Shown piece after piece: positions 42,355 through 51,496 of a stretch of DNA of 64,000 bases. The DNA is taken from the NCBI GenBank assembly GCA_910587765.1, contig CAJUNR010000008.1, forward strand, positions 1-64,000, in the 5' to 3' direction. The stretch is from an uncultured Lachnospiraceae bacterium (GTDB lineage: Bacteria; Bacillota; Clostridia; Lachnospirales; Lachnospiraceae). Positions within the stretch are counted from its first letter, which is position 1; each line of letters opens with the position of its first letter. Both the position numbers and the translations under genes were made by a program. Below the pieces are notes generated by a model, which had not been told where the DNA came from, did no database searches, and was given only the letters and a program-made list of their open reading frames with translations.

Positions 42355-44534
42355 CCCTCCTGCATCAGATCATAATACGGTCCAAAATCCGCCGCGATCA
42401 GCGTCTTTCCGGTCTTCGCCATCTCCCGCTTCACGGCAGTCAGCACATGACGCATGCCGACCGGCTTCCGCTCTCCTGCCGCCAGAAACGCCGCCGCCAC
42501 CGCCGCATTCTTGATCTGGCTCCCGGAAAACAAATATTCCTGAGCCAGAAATACAAAATCCAGTTCCTCTCTCGGCGCCGCCTCCGGAAATACATTCTGC
42601 CAGATCTCCTGCCTGCGCTCCGCATCCGCAGCCGGAAATTCAATGATGAACTGAAACCTTCTTAAAAACGCGTTGTCAAAATTCTGCAAGAGGTTCGTCG
42701 CCAGCACCATGATTCCTTCGTATTCCTCGATCTTCTGCAGCAGATAGGCGGTGCTGGCGTTGGCATATTTGTCATTGGAATCCTTCTGATCCGTCCTCTG
42801 CCCGAACAGCACGTCCGCCTCGTCGAAGAACAGGATGCTCCGGCTCTTCCCGGCCTGTTCAAAGATCGTCCCCAGCTTTTTCTCTGATTCGCCCACATAT
42901 TTCGACATCACTCCCGCCATGTCCACCTTGTACAGCTCCAGATCCAGCTCATTCGCCAGCACCTGCGCTCCCATAGTCTTGCCGGTGCCCGGCGGACCGT
43001 AGAAGATCATGGACACCCCCCTCCCGTACGCGAGTTTCTCCTCGAATCCCCAGCAGTGATAAACCTGATGATGACAGCGCACCTGATCGCAGGCGTCCTT
43101 CAGCATCCGTTTCTGCGGGGCGGGGAGCACCAGATCGTCCCACCGGTATTTTGCCGTGATGCAGACGGCGTCCCTGCCCAGCCGGTGATCGAGCTGATGC
43201 CGGCACGCTTCCAGAAGCCAGCTTTTCTCCGGCGGCCCTCCCGCCAGCCGTGCGTGTGCACGGTAGTCCTCCACGCTGTTTTTTACCGCCCCGGCGGACA
43301 GCGCGTATTTGTCCGCCAGATATTCCAGATCCAGCCCTTCCGGACGCTCTTCCTCCTTTAAAAAGGCTTTCCAGAGCAGAAGCCTTTCCTCTGTGGTCGT
43401 CCCCGGTATCCGCAGCTTGAGAATCTTGCGCTCCGGGCTGCGGATCTTCGCGTTCCATTCATAATCCGAGGTAAAATAAAGCTCGCCTTTCCAGAGCTTC
43501 GTCCCCCGCAGCAGCAGTTCCATGCATTCTCTGCTCACCTGATGTTCCTGCTCTTCCTCCGGCGGAATATGGCAGAAGCAGATGGCGGCTCCTCCCCTCA
43601 GAAGCGCCTCCCGGATGAGGGTGAACAGAATCCGAAAGACTTCCGCCGGTTCGCCGGGCAGCTTTCCCGCGTCCGCCAGAAGAAATGCCCTGTGGTTCTC
43701 CCTGCAGAGGGCGGACAGAAGACAGCGTTTCCCCGCGCCCGGCTCACCGCTGACGAACACCGCCTCCGGCCCGCCGTCCGGCCGGCTCCTACCCAGAAGC
43801 CCCAAGAGAAGCCGCCTGTGAATCAGCAGCGTTTCTTCCTGTGGATATCCGTACTGCACCAGCATCTCCAGCCGCGGGTCCGCGGATGCGGGATCTTCCA
43901 GATAGGATACGATCCTGTGGTCCAGTTTCAGCTCCTGCTCCAGATACCCTTCCGCAGGCAGGACGTCGTCCCGCCTGCCAAGATCGTACAGTCCGCAGAA
44001 GAAAAAGGAAAGAATCCTCCGGCGTCTGATGCAGCGGCTGCGGCGCAGCAGCCGTTCCTCCTGAGAGAAGGTACAGGTCCGGATGCACAGATCCATGGTA
44101 GGGAGCCGCACTCCGCTTTTCTCGTTCAGCAGGGAAAAGAGAAGGCCCAGATCATGGTCGGCTTCCGCCGCCCAGGAGAGAATCACCATATAAGCTTCCA
44201 GATCGTCCAGACCGAACGCATGGAACACATATTCCATGGGAATGATAACGCCGCCGCGCATCGTATCGCGCCCCGCCCTGCGCACGGTCAGAAGCTCCTG
44301 GTAGCCTTCCTCCATCTGCTCCTTCGCTTTTCGGGCAAACGGCCTTCCGGCGAAAAGCTGCTCCAGCTCCTCCCGGCTCATGATCGTTCCCCCGGCCCGG
44401 TGCAGGATCCCACTCTCCGATACGGACAGAACTTCCCGTCCGTAAACCCCCAGTATTCTGCGGACACAGTCCAGCAGAGCCGCCTGGTATTCTTCGGCGC
44501 TGCAAAACCGTCCTCCTGCTGTTTCTCTCATCAC
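42351..44534 (-). CDS. Second AAA+ ATPase of the injection system, with degenerate N-terminal ATPase domain
   Basis: 727 residues. The C-terminal AAA+ module has Walker A GPPGTGKT (513-520), Walker B ILFFDEAD (567-574), sensor LATNLLQNFD and FLRR arginine finger. The region from Walker A to the C-terminus is 215 residues, exactly as in the 613-residue paralog. The middle domain has a P-loop-like GEPGAGKR (263-270) in which Thr/Ser is replaced by Arg, so it is probably non-hydrolysing. Residues 1-240 are a winged-helix-like region. ATGA overlaps link it to both neighbours. Likely an assembly or loading motor working with the paralog. Confidence 0.9.
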   Translation of the reverse strand: MMRETAGGRFCSAEEYQAALLDCVRRILGVYGREVLSVSESGILHRAGGTIMSREELEQLFAGRPFARKAKEQMEEGYQELLTVRRAGRDTMRGGVIIPMEYVFHAFGLDDLEAYMVILSWAAEADHDLGLLFSLLNEKSGVRLPTMDLCIRTCTFSQEERLLRRSRCIRRRRILSFFFCGLYDLGRRDDVLPAEGYLEQELKLDHRIVSYLEDPASADPRLEMLVQYGYPQEETLLIHRRLLLGLLGRSRPDGGPEAVFVSGEPGAGKRCLLSALCRENHRAFLLADAGKLPGEPAEVFRILFTLIREALLRGGAAICFCHIPPEEEQEHQVSRECMELLLRGTKLWKGELYFTSDYEWNAKIRSPERKILKLRIPGTTTEERLLLWKAFLKEEERPEGLDLEYLADKYALSAGAVKNSVEDYRAHARLAGGPPEKSWLLEACRHQLDHRLGRDAVCITAKYRWDDLVLPAPQKRMLKDACDQVRCHHQVYHCWGFEEKLAYGRGVSMIFYGPPGTGKTMGAQVLANELDLELYKVDMAGVMSKYVGESEKKLGTIFEQAGKSRSILFFDEADVLFGQRTDQKDSNDKYANASTAYLLQKIEEYEGIMVLATNLLQNFDNAFLRRFQFIIEFPAADAERRQEIWQNVFPEAAPREELDFVFLAQEYLFSGSQIKNAAVAAAFLAAGERKPVGMRHVLTAVKREMAKTGKTLIAADFGPYYDLMQEG

Positions 44535-45397
44535 TTCTCATCCTCCGCCGCGTCTTCCGCCGCATCCGCGCGTGCCAGAGCCTGATCGCGGGCTCTTTTC
44601 CGTCCCCGGTAATACGCTTCGATCTCTGTCCTCTGATAACGGTACGCGTAGTTGGCGCCGGTCAGAAACCGTCTGGACTCGCCTTCCTTCACCGCCAGCA
44701 CCGCCTGCAGCAGATGTTCCAGAATCAGATCCCGGACGCCTTCTTTCCGAAGCCTCAGAAGCTGCTCCCTGCGCATCCTTCGTTCCTGCTCCTGTTCCGC
44801 CGTTTCCTGAGACTGCGGCGGAAGAACCTGCAGGCTGCGCACCGTCTCCTGCCTTGCCCGCGCCGCCGCTCTCAGACGCTCCAGCTCTTCCCTCTCTTCC
44901 TCCCGGGAGAAGAAGGGAAGAAGCTTTCCGGCCGCCTCCATCTCTCTGCGCTCTGTATACGCCTTCAGAAAACCTCCCGTCCACGGCCGGTTCTTCCTTC
45001 TCTCGATCAGCACCGCGGCCATCTCCCGGCGTCCGGAGACGTAAGCCCGGCTCTCCCCCTGCCTTTTGAAAAGCGCCTTCTGCCCCGGCGCGCTCATCTC
45101 CTTCTGGCAGCGGCCCGCCGCCGTATCGTATCTGGAAGTTTTCATATGAGCGAACAGAAAGAGTTTCTCCCGCTGCGGATCGTAGCCCACCTGCACGACG
45201 CCGAACATATTTTCCCGCTTCCAGAGACGGTCCTTTCCGAAAAAATGTTCCGCCGCCGGATATTCCTGATAGCCTTCGATCCTTTGATGGCCGGAAAAGG
45301 GCTCTGTCTGCACATGGCTCACCGTCCTCAGCCGGTCATACGTCTCGCGGGCCTCTTTCAGTTTCTGTTCCGCAAATTTCTGTTCTGTCTCTCTCAT
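44531..45397 (-). CDS. Coiled-coil hypothetical protein in the eCIS operon
   Basis: 288 residues, strongly charged. Residues 1-150 are mixed (FGVVQVGYDPQREKLFLFAHMK), 165-235 a predicted coiled coil rich in Arg/Glu/Gln, and the C-terminus a basic helix (YYRGRKRARDQALARADAAED). No membrane segment or known motif. It lies between the SpoIIE-like and AAA+ genes, overlapping the latter by 4 bases. I do not recognise a family. An adaptor between the ATPase and the membrane signalling proteins is conceivable. Confidence 0.6.
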   Translation of the reverse strand: MRETEQKFAEQKLKEARETYDRLRTVSHVQTEPFSGHQRIEGYQEYPAAEHFFGKDRLWKRENMFGVVQVGYDPQREKLFLFAHMKTSRYDTAAGRCQKEMSAPGQKALFKRQGESRAYVSGRREMAAVLIERRKNRPWTGGFLKAYTERREMEAAGKLLPFFSREEEREELERLRAAARARQETVRSLQVLPPQSQETAEQEQERRMRREQLLRLRKEGVRDLILEHLLQAVLAVKEGESRRFLTGANYAYRYQRTEIEAYYRGRKRARDQALARADAAEDAAEDEK

Positions 45398-45415
45398 CCT
45401 GCCTCCGCTCTCCTG

Positions 45416-47059
45416 TCAGCCGAAGAAACGGAAGAGAAGCATGGCGATGTCCTGCCGGCGGACGACGCCTCCCAGAAAGTCTTCCACATCTCCTGTCATA
45501 ATCCTGCAGATCCCGTCCAGTGCATACTCTTCCTTCACCGCCTGATCCAGCCGCATCTGCATATGCTCTGCGCTGTACTGCACATGCCCGCCGTTCTCCG
45601 CTTCCGCCAGCCCTTTCGTGTAGAGGAACAACAGATCCCCCTGTACAAGCGGTATGGACTGCTGCCAGTACGGTACGCCTGCCATACTCCCAAGCATGAA
45701 ACAGTTTTTCGCCGGAAGCGGCGCAAAATCCTTTCCCGCGCGCTTTACCAGCGGAACACTGTGCCCCGCGTTTACATAGGTGAGTACTCCCGTGGTCAGA
45801 TCGACGATGCCGAGAAAGGCTGTGGTCGTCATGCCTTCGCTGCTCTCGCTGAGCTGATTGTTCGTCTCCGCCAGCACCTTGTCCGGACTGTAGCCAAGCT
45901 GGGCGTGGTTCTTGATCAGCGTCTTGGTGATGACCATGAGAAGCGCCGCCGGAATCCCCCGGCCCTTGATCTCGCCGATGACCAGCGCCAGATGAGTCTG
46001 GTCCACCAGAAACAGGTCATAGAAGCTTCCGCCCATCTCCTGCGCCACCTGAAGGCTGGCATAGATGTCGAACTCCGTCCGCTCCGGGAAAGCCGGAAAG
46101 ATCCGGGGGAGCATACTGGACTGAATCCCGGTCGCCACATTGAGCTCCGCGCTGATCCGCTCTCTGTCGGCCGCCACCTTCTTCAGGTTGCCCATGTACT
46201 CCACCAGCTCGGCCGTCATCTCCTTGAGGCTCTCGCTTAAAAACTGGATCTCGTCTCCGGTGTCCGCATGGGGATCCCGGAAAACAAGCTGCGACGGCTC
46301 CAGGCTGCCGCTGCTCTGCCGGACGAAATCCTCCGCGCTGTCGGCCATCCGGATCACCGGAAGTACCACGCTCTTTTTCAGCACCCGCAGGAACAAAAAG
46401 AGGAAGATACCGCCGATGCACAGGGTGCCTGTGATCACATACAGCAGATACTGATAAAGCCGCCTGTAGATCTCGTCCATGCGGATGTCCACGCCGATCA
46501 GCGCCTGCGGCCGGCCGTCCTCCCCGCACACCGGACAGAGTCCGGTGAGCACATAATCAAATTCTTCCGTACTGTTGGGAATATAGAGGATCTCCCGTTT
46601 TCCCTCCATGGCGGGCAGGAAATGCTCGGATACTTTCAGAGGAAAGCCCTCTCCGGAGAGGTCGCCCAGCGAATCAATGTCCGTGAAAAGCTCCCGCTCT
46701 TCCTCCGTCACCGCGTTCCACACGTACATGGCGTTGTCGACCACGCCGTCGTTTAGCGGCCGGATTACATAGATGAACTCCACCTGAGACCGGCTTTTGA
46801 GATTGTCAAGTTCCTTCTGCGTCTTTTCATACTGCCTGCTTTTCTCTCCGCTCCCGATGCAGCGCATCATATCCTCCACCTGAATCGTACCCTCGGCAAG
46901 GCTGAGGATCGTGCGGATGTACAGCCGGTACTGTTCGAGGATATTGTGATAATACGTATAAAAGCCCATCACTCCGAGCGTCACGCTGATCGTCAGCGCG
47001 AAGACCGTGCAGATGGCCGCCATTTTCCGGCTGAGTTTTTTCTTCGTCCGTTTTTTCAT
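45416..47059 (-). CDS. Membrane SpoIIE/RsbU-type phosphatase, apparently catalytically dead
   Basis: 547 residues from the ATG at 47059 (GGAG 8 bases upstream); an ATG overlapping the upstream stop at 47077 is the alternative. TM1 (about 12-32), Cache-like extracellular domain (about 35-200), TM2 (about 204-225), HAMP-like linker and a PP2C SpoIIE domain (about 320-547). The metal sites are changed: GGDFYD reads GGSFYD (Ser345), GDVSGKG reads GEIKGRG (Glu363), YTDG reads YTKG (Lys482), and the terminal DD reads QD (Gln536). The fold features TAFLGIVDL and YVNAGH are kept. It is probably a signal-responsive pseudo-phosphatase in the cytoplasmic membrane. Confidence 0.85.
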   Translation of the reverse strand: MKKRTKKKLSRKMAAICTVFALTISVTLGVMGFYTYYHNILEQYRLYIRTILSLAEGTIQVEDMMRCIGSGEKSRQYEKTQKELDNLKSRSQVEFIYVIRPLNDGVVDNAMYVWNAVTEEERELFTDIDSLGDLSGEGFPLKVSEHFLPAMEGKREILYIPNSTEEFDYVLTGLCPVCGEDGRPQALIGVDIRMDEIYRRLYQYLLYVITGTLCIGGIFLFLFLRVLKKSVVLPVIRMADSAEDFVRQSSGSLEPSQLVFRDPHADTGDEIQFLSESLKEMTAELVEYMGNLKKVAADRERISAELNVATGIQSSMLPRIFPAFPERTEFDIYASLQVAQEMGGSFYDLFLVDQTHLALVIGEIKGRGIPAALLMVITKTLIKNHAQLGYSPDKVLAETNNQLSESSEGMTTTAFLGIVDLTTGVLTYVNAGHSVPLVKRAGKDFAPLPAKNCFMLGSMAGVPYWQQSIPLVQGDLLFLYTKGLAEAENGGHVQYSAEHMQMRLDQAVKEEYALDGICRIMTGDVEDFLGGVVRRQDIAMLLFRFFG

Positions 47060-47073
47060 ACCGCCCTCTCCTG

Positions 47074-50028
47074 TCATCCTTTACGCGCTTTTTTGTGCCT
47101 TCCGAACAGGAACGCATACACCGCGTTCATCGCGCCCGACACCGCCGCAAACCCCGCAAGCCCGGTCAGAACGCCGGGACCGGCCATAATGCTTCCGAAG
47201 AGAACCGGCCCTGCGGATTCTCCTGCATTGTCCATAAAATTGAAGACTCCCATGGCGGATTCCTCTCCGTACTCCCGCACGCCCGGCAGCCTCGTAAAGA
47301 ACAACTGGCGGACCGGACTGCCGAAGCTCGACGCCAGTCCCAAAAGCAGAAGCACCAGCACCAGCATAGGCGCTGTACTCTTCCATCCGAACATCAGAAG
47401 CCCCGCGAAGGAGAGAAAGCTGGACAAATAGATGCTCCATTCGCCCAGACGCCTGGTCACAAATCCGGTCACGGCCACGCTCAGATAGACGCTGCAGAGC
47501 GAATTTAACATCAGGAACAGGCAGACAACGCTCTCGCTGAACCCTTGGGCGCTGCCGTAGATCGGCACATAGTAGAATACAAAACTGTTGATGACCACGT
47601 ACGGAAGCTGAATCAGGAACAGATACGGCAGCACGCCCCGGGAAGCGAGGAATTTCCCCATGTTCTTCTTCTCCTTCCCCTTCGGACCCTGACAGCCTCC
47701 CTTCATGTATTTACCCATGAAAAAGAACAGAACCGCCACCAGGCCCCAGGCCGCCGCCGAACAGCCGAAGACCATGCGCTGTCCCACGATTCCGGCCAGG
47801 GACGCTCCCAGCATCATCCCGCAGTTGATACCGGACAGGCTGCCCGCATTGAACAGAGAGAAACCGTCCTCCCGCATCTTATCGTCGCTGCTGCCTGCGA
47901 TGAACATATTGACCGAGTTGGTGATCATCCCGACGCCGATTCCGTTCAGAATCAGCCCGGCGACCATCCACAGATAGCTCTGCCCCGCAAACATCATCGC
48001 ATCCCCGGCCATACAGATGCAGGCGCTCGCGCCCGCCACCGCACGGAAGGAAAAGCGAAGCAGGATCCGGGCGCAGAACAGGGACATCGCGCCGATAAAG
48101 ATCATATTCAGCGTAATCGGAAGAGAGGCCGCCAGTTCTCTCGGGATCCCCAGACGGCCGGTCACAAAACCGGCCACGTAGACGGGCAGGAAGGAACTGG
48201 CCACGTTAAACGCCATATAGGTAATAAAGATGCCGCACCGCAGCATATGCATAGGCATCACTGGCTGTCCTGCTCTCTGCTCCTCCCGATACTTTGCCTG
48301 CAAATCAAAGAAAGAAAGGATCTCCCCGAAGAGAAACAGGACGATCAGCACCACCATAATCACGATGAGCATGACCGAGCGCCGCATCTCTTCCACCTTG
48401 TCCGTGATCACCTCCTTTGTCGTACCGACCTCTATAACGCCTGCCACATTTCCCTGTCTGCCCAACACAGGTGCGCGCACATAGATATAGGAACCTGTCT
48501 CGTCGTCCTTGCCGTCATTGCGGACCACCTTTTTCAAATCATAAATATATTTCAGTTCCTGCGTCTCCGCCTCATCCCGGGGGTAATAAGTACCGATTGA
48601 GTTGTCCAAATAGGCAATGGCATATCCTTTGCCGTCTTCATACCTTAACACATTGCAGTACATCTCCCGCACTGAGGCATCCTCCCGGTTCATTCCCGTC
48701 TCCAGCGCCTTCATCAGCGCCTGATAGTCCTCGCCCATATAATCCTCGGAGGTCCGGATGCGCTCCACGCTCCCGGCATCCACCATGCCGCTGATCGTAT
48801 GCGCCATAATATACAGCCGGTTCAGCAGTTCTTCCCGATAGACGCCGGCAAACTGGTTCAGCATCTGGGAGACGATGATGACCGACACCACCGCCGCCGT
48901 GCCGGCGGCGAGGATTCCGTTCTTCTGCACCTCTGACACCCGGAATCCCAGAAGCCAGATTCCCAGACGCGCCAGAAGCCACAGGCCGGCGAGAAGCAGC
49001 AGGAGCGCGGCTGCCTGGAAGCATGTCTCGCGCATAAGATAATCTCCGCCTTTCCGGAAGGTATCTCCGCCGAGTTTCTGTCCGCCGGACGGATCCTGCA
49101 CGACAATCCCGGAATCCAGCCGCATCCCCAGAACCGTACTGCCGTCCGCACACGCCGCCCAGGTGACGCCGAGCACCTGTCCCCGATCCATAAAGACCTC
49201 CGGCCCGTTCTTGTCAAGGCGGTATACGGCATTCTGCCGGATATCCGTCACATAGAGACCTCCCTCCCGGTCCGCCGCGATCCGGTAGAACGCCGTACGC
49301 CCGGCATACGCCCCGTCGCTCTTTGTGTCATACAGAACCGTCAGCTTCCCGTCCGTTCCTTCCAGAATCCGTCCCCGCTTGTCCAGCGCGTACACCGCCC
49401 CGCTGTCCGGGTGGAAGGTGTAGTCCTGAATCAAATTGAACGCATTCTCATAGGAGTAGAACGCGTTCTCCTTTCTCTCCCCGGTGGAAACCGACACCGC
49501 ACAGACGGAAAACCCTTCCTTTTGAGACAGCACATAGTACAGCATGCCGTCCCGGTACTGCAGCGCGAACAGCTTGTGTTTGTCCGGCCGATTCTCCTCA
49601 TAGACCACATCCAGAAGAGTGTCTTCGTAAGCGCCGTCCGCGCCGTAGGCCAGAATGCACTCCCGTCCCACTCTGGAACCGGTCTCGTCCCAGCTCGCGT
49701 CCAGCAGATACACGGCGCCGTCCGGCCCGAAGGCAAGGTCTTCCGCATACCAGAAGGTATCCGCTTCCCTCAGGGTGCTTTTGAGCACAAGCACCGCCTC
49801 TCCCTTTTGATCAATCTTCACGACCCGGGAGCGCTCTTCGTCAATCACCCATGTATTCCCCCCGGCGTCCGCCTGCGCCAGATACGGATTGGACAGCACG
49901 AGATCCGTCCGGGGAACGAACGAATACCGGTCCATCCCCTGAAAAACATGGAAAGCGCAGAACAGGAAGACGAGCAGCGCTGCCAGGTCTCCTTTCAGCA
50001 GTTTTTTCTGTGTGAAATAATGTTTCAT
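47074..50028 (-). CDS. Beta-propeller/Cache/MFS fusion membrane protein
   Basis: 984 residues. A short N-terminal helix (about 13-31) anchors an outside six-bladed NHL-like propeller (about 40-330; repeats such as GNTWVIDEERSRVVKIDQKG and GGLYVTDIRQNAVYRLDKNG). Two helices (about 338-358, 370-392) and a Cache-like domain (about 395-545) follow, then a helix (about 552-573) and a complete 12-helix major facilitator domain (about 600-975). This combination suggests a sensor built on a transporter fold. It is 4 bases after the 482-residue gene and 14 bases before the pseudo-phosphatase gene, whose extracellular region is also Cache-like. Confidence 0.85.
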   Translation of the reverse strand: MKHYFTQKKLLKGDLAALLVFLFCAFHVFQGMDRYSFVPRTDLVLSNPYLAQADAGGNTWVIDEERSRVVKIDQKGEAVLVLKSTLREADTFWYAEDLAFGPDGAVYLLDASWDETGSRVGRECILAYGADGAYEDTLLDVVYEENRPDKHKLFALQYRDGMLYYVLSQKEGFSVCAVSVSTGERKENAFYSYENAFNLIQDYTFHPDSGAVYALDKRGRILEGTDGKLTVLYDTKSDGAYAGRTAFYRIAADREGGLYVTDIRQNAVYRLDKNGPEVFMDRGQVLGVTWAACADGSTVLGMRLDSGIVVQDPSGGQKLGGDTFRKGGDYLMRETCFQAAALLLLLAGLWLLARLGIWLLGFRVSEVQKNGILAAGTAAVVSVIIVSQMLNQFAGVYREELLNRLYIMAHTISGMVDAGSVERIRTSEDYMGEDYQALMKALETGMNREDASVREMYCNVLRYEDGKGYAIAYLDNSIGTYYPRDEAETQELKYIYDLKKVVRNDGKDDETGSYIYVRAPVLGRQGNVAGVIEVGTTKEVITDKVEEMRRSVMLIVIMVVLIVLFLFGEILSFFDLQAKYREEQRAGQPVMPMHMLRCGIFITYMAFNVASSFLPVYVAGFVTGRLGIPRELAASLPITLNMIFIGAMSLFCARILLRFSFRAVAGASACICMAGDAMMFAGQSYLWMVAGLILNGIGVGMITNSVNMFIAGSSDDKMREDGFSLFNAGSLSGINCGMMLGASLAGIVGQRMVFGCSAAAWGLVAVLFFFMGKYMKGGCQGPKGKEKKNMGKFLASRGVLPYLFLIQLPYVVINSFVFYYVPIYGSAQGFSESVVCLFLMLNSLCSVYLSVAVTGFVTRRLGEWSIYLSSFLSFAGLLMFGWKSTAPMLVLVLLLLGLASSFGSPVRQLFFTRLPGVREYGEESAMGVFNFMDNAGESAGPVLFGSIMAGPGVLTGLAGFAAVSGAMNAVYAFLFGRHKKARKG

Positions 50029-50032
50029 CTGC

Positions 50033-51481
50033 TCACCCTTCCTCTTCTTCTCTTTCTCTCACAGCGCCTGCGTACTTCGGCAGAACCTTCCATGTCCCCC
50101 GATCCAGATATTCCTTATATTCCGGACGGGCGTTGAAGATCGTCTCCTGCCCGTCGGCGCTCAGCCGCTCCGGATACAGCACCGCAGACAGTTCAAACGC
50201 CTCCCGGTGCACCTTTCTGCACTTCCGGTAAGAATCCGTCTCATCCAGATTATCCACCTGAATCACCTGCGGCGTCCCCCATATATAATAAGGAAGCGCC
50301 AGCATGGAGATGTAGTCAAAGATAGCGTCCGTCTTCTGCCGTTCTGCCGTCATGTGGTCAATCAGCCCTGATTTTCTGAAAAACGTTTCTCTCTTCTCGT
50401 GGAACAGCCGGCACAGAGGCCCGTTGCGCTCATGCAGCACCGCAGTCTCCACCTGCGGGTATTGCTCCTTCATGTGGCGGACCAGTTCCAGATACAGATC
50501 CGCGATCCTTCTCGTATGTATCCGGAACTGATCCAGAACGCGGATTCGGAAGCTCGGCTCCAACGGCATGAGCACCGTGGCCAGATATTTCAGATAAGAA
50601 ATATCCGGTATGGGAACTGCCACTTTCGCCCCCAGCGCCGCTCCGAACGCAAACACCGCCTCGAGACTGTCATACTCCTGAGAAGTCACGCTTTCTTTCC
50701 AGTCACGAAACGCAATCTCCGCGATGTCGCTCTGATGCAGCTCCACATGCTCCGCAAATTCCAGGCCGCCCCTATGCTGCCGGTCATAATGCCGCCCGCT
50801 GCTGAAATCAAAGGAATAACGGCTGCCGTCCCTGTGGCGGACCTGAATCTCCACCTCGTAAGTTCCGAACAGGCAGGGGCCTCCTACCACCCCGATGGGG
50901 CGTCCCTGCTCTGCGGCCCGGCGGAGGCTGCGGATTCCGGCGAGGAGCAGCGGCGTCCTGCGGATCCACGGAAGACGGATTGCGGACAGCGCCGGAATCT
51001 GCCGTTCGAGATCGAAAAAGCCTCCCACACAAGCGGTATTTTTATAGGAAAGCAGCCGCATCTTTCCCACCCCCAGGTCCCGGAACAGTCTCTGCAGCAC
51101 TTCCGCCTCGTAGCAGGACCGGAGATCCTCTATCGCGTCCTCGACCCCTTTTCTCGCCCGTCTGAGCGCCCTTAACTCCTCCATATGGCCGTACCCGCTC
51201 CGATCGGCCTGCTTGATCCGGCGGATCTCCTCCGACAGTGCCTCTCTATGACTGCAGAGGGAGCGGTAGACCGGGCACTCCTTCTTCTGCCCAAGAAGCT
51301 CCTCGTAGCGCCTCTGCACCCAGACATTTCCGTCCCAGTCCTCCACCGGCTCCAGACAGAAGAAATCTCCGGCCGTGATGGCGAAGCGGCGGATGTTCTC
51401 CGGATACGCCCCGTAGATCGTCTGCTCCTTTTTCGCATCCTGCCGCTTCAAAAGTTCCGTGATTGATGTTTTCATCCTCAA
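50033..51481 (-). CDS. Unrecognised soluble protein in the eCIS operon (482 aa)
   Basis: 482 residues, start TTG at 51481 with AAGGCGGG upstream, or ATG two codons later. No signal peptide or membrane helix. N-terminal helical half (about 70-140, EEIRRIKQADRSGYGHMEEL), then an alpha/beta half with hydrophobic strands (AVFAFGAALGAKVAVPIPD, FDYISMLALPYYIWGTP). His/Asp/Glu residues occur in HYDRQHRGGLEFAEHVELHQ, but no known catalytic pattern is seen. I could not place it in a family. Encoded between the pseudo-cyclase and the MFS fusion. Confidence 0.65.
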   Translation of the reverse strand: MRMKTSITELLKRQDAKKEQTIYGAYPENIRRFAITAGDFFCLEPVEDWDGNVWVQRRYEELLGQKKECPVYRSLCSHREALSEEIRRIKQADRSGYGHMEELRALRRARKGVEDAIEDLRSCYEAEVLQRLFRDLGVGKMRLLSYKNTACVGGFFDLERQIPALSAIRLPWIRRTPLLLAGIRSLRRAAEQGRPIGVVGGPCLFGTYEVEIQVRHRDGSRYSFDFSSGRHYDRQHRGGLEFAEHVELHQSDIAEIAFRDWKESVTSQEYDSLEAVFAFGAALGAKVAVPIPDISYLKYLATVLMPLEPSFRIRVLDQFRIHTRRIADLYLELVRHMKEQYPQVETAVLHERNGPLCRLFHEKRETFFRKSGLIDHMTAERQKTDAIFDYISMLALPYYIWGTPQVIQVDNLDETDSYRKCRKVHREAFELSAVLYPERLSADGQETIFNARPEYKEYLDRGTWKVLPKYAGAVREREEEEG

Positions 51482-51496
51482 AAACCCGCCTTATGA

